Assembly: GCF_012273895.1 (NCBI RefSeq)
Contig: NC_052118.1
Span: 310,001 to 374,000, forward strand
DNA from: Zerene cesonia
Taxonomy: Eukaryota > Arthropoda > Insecta > Lepidoptera > Pieridae
Length of the DNA: 64,000 bases
Reading direction: 5' to 3'
Shown here piece after piece: positions 49,047 through 58,064 of this stretch (position 1 is the first letter of the stretch; each line of letters begins with the position of its first letter). The notes below the pieces were generated by a model that did no database searches, was not told where the DNA came from, and worked only from the letters and a program-made list of their open reading frames with translations. The position numbers and the translations under genes were made by a program.

Positions 49047-49160
49047 CACGTGGGTCGGACAGTGTGTGCGCGAGCGTACGCCGGCGCGCGCGCAGCCTCC
49101 GGTCGTCGCTCGCAACCAGTCGGACCGCATGCGCCCCCCGCGCCCCGCGCCGCACACACC
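49047..49160. promoter_or_regulatory. GC/CpG-rich island, possible promoter or 5' exon
   Basis: About 110 bases of very GC-rich, CpG-rich DNA in AT-rich surroundings, resembling the GC-rich exons of the ABTB gene. On the minus strand it has an ATG (49130) with an open frame. No donor there fits the phase needed by the 34449 exon, so a coding link is not shown. It could be the 5' untranslated exon or promoter of the ABTB gene, or of another transcript. Confidence 0.3.
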
Positions 49161-51764
49161 CTACAACATTCCCTAACCAATTGCAATACAACTCAAATTC
49201 CGTCAAACGAACAAACTCAACTATTGGGACATGCTATGCAAGGCTCTTAGCATATTTCTGGCCCGCGCTTGATACTCGCTCTTGTTGGGCCGAGTTAGGT
49301 CCCAATTTGGGAGGACCGGTCGTGGAATGCACCTTAGCTACCGGAGAACGCATTCAGCGCAAGTACGGACAGTTTAACTCGATCACTGGAACACGTGGAG
49401 TTTGGGATTAGATCGTAAATAGCGAATAACAAACACGAATTATAAATATTCATACTCTCCAGTCTCTTTAAGTGGACATTACGTTAATTTGATACCTAAT
49501 GTTGCGTTCTTTTATAGCTTGTCGTTAAGATTGTAAGATAACTATATTCGTGACTTGATATATATTTTATAGTAACTATAAAGTTAAGATTTCGTCTTTC
49601 CCTCCACATTCTTATCTAGAAATTAGTTCCCTACCAGCGGTCACTTCCAAGCTATCTTACTGCTATATTTTGGGATGGCACATGTGATTGAATTTATTCA
49701 AGCATTCATACAAATATATAGATATAGAGTATTGGCAATGTATTGTTATTGAAATTATCAGATCAGTAAATTGCTGACTATAGTTTTTATGTATAAAATT
49801 TATGGCTGTAAATCTTATAAACGAAACACAACGTAAAATTGTTCATTGAACTCAATATAACTTATACAAATATCTAAGATAGTTTATGACTGTACGTATT
49901 TTGAGTCCTTCATAATATGAATCCTATTTTGACATGAAATTATTAGAACACGCTCACGAATAAATTACTCAAAGCAAATAGTTAACTTGTTAAGTTTATT
50001 TAATCGTATTAATAATTAAGTGGTAGTATGTGTGTATTATAGAATTATGGAATGAATACAAAAGGCTGAATATTATAGCCACAGATAAAATAATACTAGC
50101 TATAACGTATCACTTAAACCCCCACTCCAATTTTAATCAATTACAAGTGTTCCGGTTATTTATTCATTTATATCCGCTTCGGTGATATTTCACCGAGATT
50201 ATTTACGGTTTTAAATAAATTTCAATGCTATTGTAATTTTAAATACATTAATAGTTTCCCAAGAATGCTTTAGATACGCGTATCATCTTTAACATTTTAT
50301 TGTATCGAAGTGAGAATGAAAGCGGATCGGTAAATAAACTCATGATAATATAATATTCTCCTGCTGTCTACGTAATGTAAAATCTAGGATGCCTGGAGCC
50401 TCTTATACCAACACTTGGCTTGTCCATTGAATCTTATTTATGCGGATCGCGGTGTGCTATTTCACGTATTGTATAAACTTGCTTGTTTGTTTTTTTTGTT
50501 TTATAACTTAAAGCGTATATTTGTATAGGTAGTTAAATAAAAACAATTTCGGATTGGTTCTTAAATCTTTGGCAACAAGCAATTAAGAAAATGCTGTTGT
50601 TTATTTATAGACTTAGCTTTGATTCGTTCTTAGCTTCGCAAGGCTTCGCATGGGAAACATTATATATATACCTAGTCTATGATTTTGCCCAATATTTTGC
50701 AATAATTTTTTATAATCATATTTAATTTCATAAATGCCCTGCTTTTTCTTTAGTAGCTTACCTATTTACACTATACCATACCTACCTACCCATACCTACT
50801 TACCTACACTATAAATTTCATATCATCCACATATACGACATTATTCACGACATAAATATTATTAAATAGAATATTTCTATCACCGCTTACATCTTATCTG
50901 CATAATCACATAAACTCCATTTATATTTTAATCATGTTAATTTCCTGTATGTTGTGTTAACCATGACATGGTAATTAAAATTATGCAGAGGTAATTGTAT
51001 AGAAAGAATGATAGGATTGTACAAAATGTATGTATGTCTTAGTTATAATTGTGCAGTTATTTTAATAAGGGTGGCAAGACTTATTAGAGCTAATATGTAT
51101 GTAGGTGCTGTGGTTATTCGTGTCTGAGGACATCTTCATTATTCAAGGACTAGATGTAGCATACGATCTTATTCAAGGACAAAACTGCGGGAAAAATCAT
51201 TAATCATTTATTAGAACCCTTAAGCGTACAGAGAAATACATATTAGTATTGACTAGCCACTTATTCAGGCCTTGCCTGGGTTTAAAACAGCGGGAGCGTT
51301 TAATTTGGTCGAGCGGTATAGTAAAATTATTTCAAATAGTAATGGGTACGAAACAACTTGCACTGCTAGTTCTCGTATCATAGGTTCTTACATACAACAC
51401 TACAAACATGTCTTAATTACAAAAATAGTATCAGTAATGAGTCAGTTCAAGGCAATCCAGTAATAATGTCATTAATGATCAAACCCGTTCGACTGAGTGA
51501 CGTTCTTATGAAAATCTCGCAAAAACGTGGCTACTTTTTGCAGTTAGGTACGCAACTATGCAATTTATAATTCAATTAGTACTTATTTATAATGTTAATA
51601 GGAATGTTTAGAGCTAACACCCAGCTAAGTGATGTATTTCTTAGTGGATGTTAAGTGGAGTAGGTTTTATCGATGATTATACACAATCGACCGATGAATG
51701 GCATTCTCTTAGGAATGTAGGGCGGCCCAGTCTATTTGGAATTTACACCTTGTTTCGTCGAGTC

Positions 51765-52110
51765 TTTTAGGATTCCCTACGCAAAGAGTAAAACAGGACC
51801 GTATTACGTATAGTAATGTATACGTATATATGTTATCTGTGGTAAGAGACAAGCCCAAGTCGAGGTTCGCAGTCCCCGTCAAGGGCGTCCCGCCTTTGAG
51901 CGTGTCGCTACCAGGGTGAACCCGCAGTTCACCCACAGTACAAATATTATCAGCTATGATTTCTATTGCCGACATAAAAATAAATAAAGCAACAGTTGGC
52001 ACATTGTATGGGTGACCAATTTTACAGTAGGTACCTTGCTCTTTTGCTTATTTCTAAGGAACCCAGTGTCGCGAATCCGACTCGCACTTGACCGATTTAT
52101 TTGAGTTGGG
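51765..52110 (+). repeat. Dispersed repeat, family E, copy 2 (interrupted)
   Basis: aggattccctacgcaaagag taaaacaggaccgtattac at one end and gtgtcgcgaatccgactcgc acttgaccgattt at the other, with unrelated sequence between. Compare 55866-56090. Confidence 0.6.
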
Positions 52111-52446
52111 GCGTATTCCGTGTTAGCTGGGTGCAGGTACGACATACATGTAAAGCAAAATATTCTTGGGCTAATTCTTACAAGCATTTTTTTATTAGCA
52201 CATATGATTTGCTTTAATATATTATTTAATATTATCTATTTTTAATTAATAACTAGACAATAGCGCTATATGTGGGAGTCGAGCACGCTTCGGCACGAAT
52301 TGGGCCAGCTCGCACCGGGGAAGTACCACACCCCCACAGAAAACCGGCGTGAAATAATAGCTTGCTATTGTGTTTCGTACGGTGAATGGGGAGCCGGAGG
52401 CCCATATCCTTTTCCTTACCTTTCCCAGTCCTTTCCTTTATTCCTC

Positions 52447-52539
52447 TATAGTGTTTGGGGCCAAATTGGTAACAAAACACGTGGCTTGATGCAATCACTT
52501 TTATTACGCTTAGACGCTAACTCTTTTTTAATTCTACAG
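52447..52539 (-). repeat. 3' LTR (partial) and contig edge
   Basis: Bases 52447-52505 are identical to 55093-55151 (59 bases). Beyond this, up to the gap at 52540, the sequence no longer matches the 5' LTR. Bases 52517-52539 on the minus strand could be the end of pol (a short frame ending VELKKS and stop) and an A/G run that may serve as polypurine tract. Confidence 0.7.
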
Positions 52540-53539
52540 NNNNNNNNNNNNNNNNNNNNNNNNNNNNNNNNNNNNNNNNNNNNNNNNNNNNNNNNNNNNN
52601 NNNNNNNNNNNNNNNNNNNNNNNNNNNNNNNNNNNNNNNNNNNNNNNNNNNNNNNNNNNNNNNNNNNNNNNNNNNNNNNNNNNNNNNNNNNNNNNNNNNN
52701 NNNNNNNNNNNNNNNNNNNNNNNNNNNNNNNNNNNNNNNNNNNNNNNNNNNNNNNNNNNNNNNNNNNNNNNNNNNNNNNNNNNNNNNNNNNNNNNNNNNN
52801 NNNNNNNNNNNNNNNNNNNNNNNNNNNNNNNNNNNNNNNNNNNNNNNNNNNNNNNNNNNNNNNNNNNNNNNNNNNNNNNNNNNNNNNNNNNNNNNNNNNN
52901 NNNNNNNNNNNNNNNNNNNNNNNNNNNNNNNNNNNNNNNNNNNNNNNNNNNNNNNNNNNNNNNNNNNNNNNNNNNNNNNNNNNNNNNNNNNNNNNNNNNN
53001 NNNNNNNNNNNNNNNNNNNNNNNNNNNNNNNNNNNNNNNNNNNNNNNNNNNNNNNNNNNNNNNNNNNNNNNNNNNNNNNNNNNNNNNNNNNNNNNNNNNN
53101 NNNNNNNNNNNNNNNNNNNNNNNNNNNNNNNNNNNNNNNNNNNNNNNNNNNNNNNNNNNNNNNNNNNNNNNNNNNNNNNNNNNNNNNNNNNNNNNNNNNN
53201 NNNNNNNNNNNNNNNNNNNNNNNNNNNNNNNNNNNNNNNNNNNNNNNNNNNNNNNNNNNNNNNNNNNNNNNNNNNNNNNNNNNNNNNNNNNNNNNNNNNN
53301 NNNNNNNNNNNNNNNNNNNNNNNNNNNNNNNNNNNNNNNNNNNNNNNNNNNNNNNNNNNNNNNNNNNNNNNNNNNNNNNNNNNNNNNNNNNNNNNNNNNN
53401 NNNNNNNNNNNNNNNNNNNNNNNNNNNNNNNNNNNNNNNNNNNNNNNNNNNNNNNNNNNNNNNNNNNNNNNNNNNNNNNNNNNNNNNNNNNNNNNNNNNN
53501 NNNNNNNNNNNNNNNNNNNNNNNNNNNNNNNNNNNNNNN
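52540..53539. other. Assembly gap (1000 N)
   Basis: Exactly 1000 N, a conventional placeholder size, so the true length is unknown. A complete pol would need roughly 2.5-3 kb here. Long open frames reported across this stretch are made of unknown residues and mean nothing. Confidence 0.98.
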
Positions 53540-54151
53540 AAAATCACCACAAATTCTTATATTACCATCGGGTTTTAAAACGGGAACGATAGGTGTTGCA
53601 TAATCAGAGTGATCAATTTTTTCCATAATGCCTAAACTAATTAAACGACTTAATTCCTCCTCCACCTTACATTTCAACGGAATCGGTACCGGTCTCGGTT
53701 TAAAAAATTTTAATTGACTCCCTGGTTTGATTTTTAAAGTTACTTTATATTTATTAAACGTACCTAAAGTGTCCCTAAAAAGTAAAGAATATTTATTCAA
53801 AATTTTATCTGCAAGTTCGTTTGAGTCTAAATTATTGTAGTTAAACGAACAAAACTCTAAGCCGTAAATAGAAATAAAATCACGGCCTAAAAGTATCGGT
53901 TGGTTTTTGTGTGTGTTAACAATAAAAAAATTAATTGGTTTTACGACATTATCATAAGTAACGCTCATACAAATATAACCCAATGGGTTAATCCTAGTAC
54001 CATTATAAGAATTAAACACCACCCGGCTCGGTTGTAACAACAGCATACATTTGAAATATTTTTCATAAATAAAATATGGCAAAACGGATACTGCACTACC
54101 GCTGTCTATCTCACAAATAAACTTATGCGAATCCAATAAAACCGCAAAAAA
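53540..54151 (-). CDS. pol: pol of the mag-like retrotransposon, 5' part (protease, start of reverse transcriptase)
   Basis: The frame contains the aspartic protease active site DSGS (CEIDSGSAVSVLPYF) and the entry region of reverse transcriptase (LGIMEKIDHSDYATPIVPV, LKPDGNIRICGDF), then runs into the gap. RT core, RNase H and integrase are not visible. There is no ATG near its start. The frame is open upstream into the overlap and lies +1 relative to gag, at a run of six T on the minus strand (54146-54151). This may be programmed frameshifting, a homopolymer sequencing error, or a real disabling change. Confidence 0.85.
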
Positions 54152-55034
54152 GACGCATCGGTTCTCCCTTTAAACATTTAATATTGAATAACTCACCAAC
54201 TTCCGAGTCTTTGCCGTGCATTTCTACATAATTATTACGCTTAACATTCATATTACAAACTCGTTGTAAATGTCCTTGTTTACCGCACTTATTACAACTG
54301 TAACTTTTGAACCGACACTGCTCTTTGGAATGACCTTTACCACCGCACACAACACATAACACTTTTTCACTGAAGGTGGAGGCCCGGGCCGCCCTCCCCG
54401 GGGCGCCGGGACGGACCGCAAACACACCAACTGAGCCGCGTTCGACTCCGGGCTGCGAACTCCCCGATGATACCACATCAGCATTTTGTAACGCCGCACG
54501 GGCACACTGTACGTTTAAGGCCATCTCCAACGCCTTGCTGAACGATAAATTGTCAATATTCTCAGCGAACAATTTTTCTTTTTCTTTGGAATTTACTAAA
54601 CCCAATACAAATCTGTCTCGTAGTGCTGTGTCTAACCTGGCCTTGAAACCACAATGCTGCGCTAAATGTCGAACTCGCGACGCCCATTCATTTAAATCTT
54701 CCCCGGGTCTTTGTTCAGCCTTATAGAACAAATATCTTTCGGCGAAAGTACTTCTCTTCGCGATGAAATGATCGTTTAACTTCTGCACGAGCGTAGCATA
54801 CTCGATATCTTCTAGATCCGTGGGGAACACCAAATCTTTTGCGACGCGATAAGTATCTTCCACCAAAGCCGTTAATGACAACGCACGGCGTTTCACCCCG
54901 GCTTTGTCTGACCTATCATCAATATCGTTAGCTGTGCAACATTGTTTAAAACGACTTATGAATATACACCATTCTTGCGCGCGGTGGTCGAACATGAGAT
55001 TGCTACAAAATGACGCATTTCCACTCAACGACAT
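54123..55034 (-). CDS. gag: gag of the mag-like retrotransposon
   Basis: A 303-residue frame starting at an ATG about 47 bases after the primer-binding site. It holds a capsid-like helical region (residues ~15-175, including WASRVRHLAQHCGF) and two CCHC zinc knuckles near the C-terminus: CVVCGGKGHSKEQC and CNKCGKQGHLQRVC, both with C-x2-C-x4-H-x4-C spacing. A basic/Gly/Ala-rich linker precedes them. It ends at TAA (54123-54125), overlapping the pol frame. The gag protein packages the element RNA into virus-like particles in the cytoplasm. Confidence 0.92.
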   Translation of the reverse strand: MSLSGNASFCSNLMFDHRAQEWCIFISRFKQCCTANDIDDRSDKAGVKRRALSLTALVEDTYRVAKDLVFPTDLEDIEYATLVQKLNDHFIAKRSTFAERYLFYKAEQRPGEDLNEWASRVRHLAQHCGFKARLDTALRDRFVLGLVNSKEKEKLFAENIDNLSFSKALEMALNVQCARAALQNADVVSSGSSQPGVERGSVGVFAVRPGAPGRAARASTFSEKVLCVVCGGKGHSKEQCRFKSYSCNKCGKQGHLQRVCNMNVKRNNYVEMHGKDSEVGELFNIKCLKGEPMRLFCGFIGFA

Positions 55035-55080
55035 ATTTCACGGTATTCTTTGTAGTTTTTCACGCGTGGATTACTATTTT

Positions 55081-55090
55081 CTCGTCGCCA
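55081..55090 (-). promoter_or_regulatory. Primer-binding site, tRNA-Ser type
   Basis: TGGCGACGAG on the minus strand is complementary to the 3' end of a serine tRNA of the GCU type (ending CTCGTCGCCA). It starts two bases after the LTR, as expected for minus-strand primer binding. Confidence 0.85.
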
Positions 55091-55092
55091 AT

Positions 55093-55214
55093 TATAGTGT
55101 TTGGGGCCAAATTGGTAACAAAACACGTGGCTTGATGCAATCACTTTTATTGTCCGTAGCAAACTGACAAGCGTTAAAACATGATTTTAGTACTACCCAC
55201 ATGTATACACTACA
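55093..55214 (-). repeat. 5' LTR of the mag-like element (122 bp)
   Basis: Reads TGTAGTGT... to ...ACACTATA on the minus strand, with near-matching inverted ends (7 of 8). It contains AATAAA on the minus strand. It is directly flanked by tcctc on the outside and, after two bases, by the primer-binding site on the inside. It shares only its last 59 bases with the 3' copy. Confidence 0.85.
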
Positions 55215-55865
55215 TCCTCTCATCAATCCTTTCCCATTCCCTTCCCAATTAAAGTCGGCAATCCATTTGTAGAGGCGAAAGGTCTGCAATTGACCTTACG
55301 CCTCTCCAAATGTTCATGGGCGGTGGTAGCGCTTACCATCAGGCGACCCACCAGCTCCATTGCCGACTATGACATAAAAAAAAAAATAGCGATCTGCCCA
55401 GGGCGTACGTCCATGTCAAACTTCCTCTTAATTATAATATTTTCAACCGACTTCAAAAAAGGAGGTTATCAATTCAACTGTATTTTTTGTGATTGTTATT
55501 TCATAACTTTTTACCAGGTGAACCGATTTTGGTTCTTCTTTTTTATTAAAAAGCTAGTGCCTGCCACGTACCCCACATCAATTTGATCTAGCTCTTACAA
55601 GTAGTTATTTGTTAAAAATAATTCTTAGTCAAAATGGGTAAAATAAAAGCCATAAGCAATATTGGATAGTGTATTTGGAACAATCTGCCTCTTATCGGAT
55701 ATAAATTAGGTATTCACTGTTACAAATACAAAATATATAATTACAATAACTTATATTGACACTTTCTTCACCCGCGCATTACCTAATTACAAGGACTGAT
55801 AAACTGACACGCGACACTTTTTTATTAATATTAATTTTTACAATTTTTTCTGAAGTCATTACAGG

Positions 55866-56090
55866 ATCCCGTACCCAAAGGGTAGAACTGGACCCTATTA
55901 CATAGACTTGGCTGTTTATCTGGCATCTGACACTGAGCTGTCTCTTGAACTCAAAAAATCAAGGTTAAGCTGTGGTCGGCCCGGTCATAAACTGGATGGG
56001 TGACCAATTTTTTTTTTGCAGTGGCTTTACAGCTTACTTGTATGGAAGCCTCAGTGTCGCGAGACGTACTCGCACTTGACCGACTTTTAT
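55866..56090 (+). repeat. Dispersed repeat, family E, copy 3
   Basis: gatcccgtacccaaagggta, ggtcggcccggtcataaact ggatgggtgacca and gtactcgcacttgaccgact match the 23030 and 51765 copies; the fullest copy in the window. Confidence 0.7.
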
Positions 56091-57854
56091 TTTTAATTAC
56101 CACCGATTCAGAACCATAACTTCGTAATGCACAAAATAAATAAGTTCTTCTGCTATAATATAAATAAATAAAATTGTTAATAATTTACAGACGTCAATTG
56201 CACGGCTAAATATATTTGGATGTACTGATGATGACTTTAATGGATGACAAGCTTATATTACATAATATTAAAAACTTTTTGTTTGAAAGCCCTTTTAATG
56301 GGTCAATTAATATTATGATTAATATTAGAAATAAATAATTCCAAATTAATAACATCAATTATCATCACATTTCTTTTTATTTTATAGATGTAAATTGAAA
56401 TACATATTTTTTGTTTTGTCCATAGGCAGTTAAACAGTCCTTATAATCTTCTCTCACACCTTTAGATTACCTAGTAATGCATCGCCGTTCTAGTTTTAAT
56501 AGTTAAAATTATAATAATAAATTATTCGCAATAGACCCAAATATCTTCTATATATCTAGAATTACATAAATATCAAAGCGAATTTGTAAAATACCATCAT
56601 GAGTATGAAGAAAAGATTAGTAAGTTATTTTCTTATATAAATTTGGACAAAATCACAAAAAAAAAAAACAAAATCGTGTATGGAACTGTTTAGTTCTAAT
56701 AAAAAAATTAAAAAATCCCAAAAAAATGTCTTAAAATTACAAATTAAAGAAGTCATCATTTGTGTCCAATATAAAACTTATTATTATATTGTGCTTAATT
56801 TTTATCTTAAATACCGTTTTGAAACGAAATTACGTTTTTTTATAGATTACAATTCAATTCGAAGATTTAAAAACATTTTTGCCTACCAACGACTATAATA
56901 TTGTACATTAGCGTATTATGTATATTAAAAATAATTTATATAAATATAAGACACAATATCTCATACTATTTTATGTGTAATCAAACCTAAAATGACAACG
57001 ACTCTAGCAATTTTGATTGTGTTTGTAATTATCAAGTAAATTAAATACGATTTCATAAACAACAACGAAAATTAGAAAGTAAAACACCACTATTTTCGCA
57101 ATAATATTAAAACCAGTGAATAACAGTGTTACCAGTGACAGAAATCTTATTTAATCTGTAATTATTATGTTATCTGTATTTATTATCTGTTAAGCAAGGG
57201 AACGGCGATGCTAAGTACTTATTCTACTGGCGGTTAATATGACTACAGCACTGCACGCTGCTCTCGAAACGTCTTTCGATATTAAATGCTCTGGAAAATG
57301 GAAAAAACAAACATTTAGTATTTTAATTGAAGAAATACACAAAAAATTCAAACATTGAAGATTTTCTTTTCTCTTAAGAGAACATGCAAAATGTGCAGCA
57401 TAATCTTCATTTAAGTAAATTATTATTTCCCTTCTTACGACACTAGCAGTAAAAACTGCGAAATTTGATTTTATATACCATATTTACATATTATCTTTTA
57501 TTAAGGCAACTATTTGTTTTGATTATAATTATTTTTTTAATTCATGTTAGATATGAAACATGTAAATATTAAATCTTCTTTCAATAAAAAAATAGACAAT
57601 CTTTTATTATTAAATCTTAAATGCATTTTTGTGTAATATTAATTAATACATAATTAGTATTGATAGACCTAGAAATTAATCATCAAATACAATCATCTCA
57701 AATAAAAATAATTCTAGATATCCTTAAAATAATTTTGATTACATATGACTAGCCTTCGATAATCATATTTTCAATTCAACTTCTAATCACAATCGGCCTC
57801 CTAAACACATTTAAATTAAATGAAAGGCTTATATGTATATGATATACCTTGGTG
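56091..57854. other. Intergenic, 3' flank of Arl1
   Basis: AT-rich, no gene seen. The part nearest 57855 is the Arl1 3' untranslated region. A minus-strand AATAAA at 57603-57608 is a candidate poly(A) signal about 250 bases past the stop. Confidence 0.5.
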
Positions 57855-58064
57855 CTATTTCCTCGCTTGCAGTGCATTCGACAGCCAGTCCATCGCCTGG
57901 TCCAGGCCTTCGCCCCTCACGGCGGAGGTCTTGAATATCTGGAAGGTTCTATCGCGCAGAGCGTCGAGGCCGAGGGCCTGATGCACCTCGGCTACTGTGA
58001 GACATCCCGCCATGTCTTGTTTGTTCGCTAGCACTACAAGGATCGCATTTGACAATTCTTCTTC
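57855..58064 (-). CDS. Arl1: Arl1 exon 4 (residues 112-180 and stop)
   Basis: Acceptor TTACAG. Starts EEELSNAILVVLANKQDM and ends LSNALQARK with TAG at 57855-57857. Carries NKQD and the SA guanine-contact motif. Confidence 0.97.
   Translation of the reverse strand, partial: EEELSNAILVVLANKQDMAGCLTVAEVHQALGLDALRDRTFQIFKTSAVRGEGLDQAMDWLSNALQARK

Larger units (their letters stand above)
34450..52258. other. Long stretch without supported genes
   Basis: AT-rich DNA; if the missing ABTB 5' exon lies here, part of this is also ABTB intron. Contents that I can name: family G at 38188-38345, family S at 44299-44515, family B at 44155-44280, 45392-45597 and 47402-47610, family D at 47660-47866, family E at 51765-52110 and perhaps 45660-45870, a minisatellite at 48431-48515, a short gcaa run at 46015-46033, and GC-rich patches at 39203-39255, 43281-43372 and 49047-49160. 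Open frames here are short and carry no protein-like content. Confidence 0.5.
52447..55214 (-). mobile_element. mag-like Ty3/gypsy LTR retrotransposon, interrupted by an assembly gap
   Basis: Minus-strand element with 5' LTR at 55093-55214, a two-base spacer, primer-binding site at 55081-55090, gag, protease, and the start of reverse transcriptase. The rest of pol is inside the 1000-N gap. The 3' LTR begins at 52447. The 5-base target duplication tcctc lies at 52442-52446 and 55215-55219. Short LTRs, a tRNA-Ser primer site and two zinc knuckles fit the mag clade, which was first described in the silkworm. The gag and pol frames are out of register (see gag and pol entries). Confidence 0.88.
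52259..55391 (+). mobile_element. SINE-like repeat, family S, copy 6, split by an LTR retrotransposon
   Basis: The two halves (52266-52446 and 55215-55384) join into one full family S element: ggagtcgagcacgcttcggc at the 5' end, gtcggcaatccatttgtaga in the middle, an A-rich tail at the 3' end. The outer flanks carry a possible 7-base target duplication, aatagcg, at 52259-52265 and 55385-55391. The LTR element lies between the halves. Confidence 0.85.

Noticed and set aside
52270..54136. Very long open frames crossing the gap (440, 539 and 338 codons)
   Set aside because: Made mostly of unknown residues from the 1000 N; only the flanking parts can be read, and only the minus-strand pol frame is real.
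54376..54726. Plus-strand frame of 116 codons across the retrotransposon
   Set aside because: Antisense shadow of gag.
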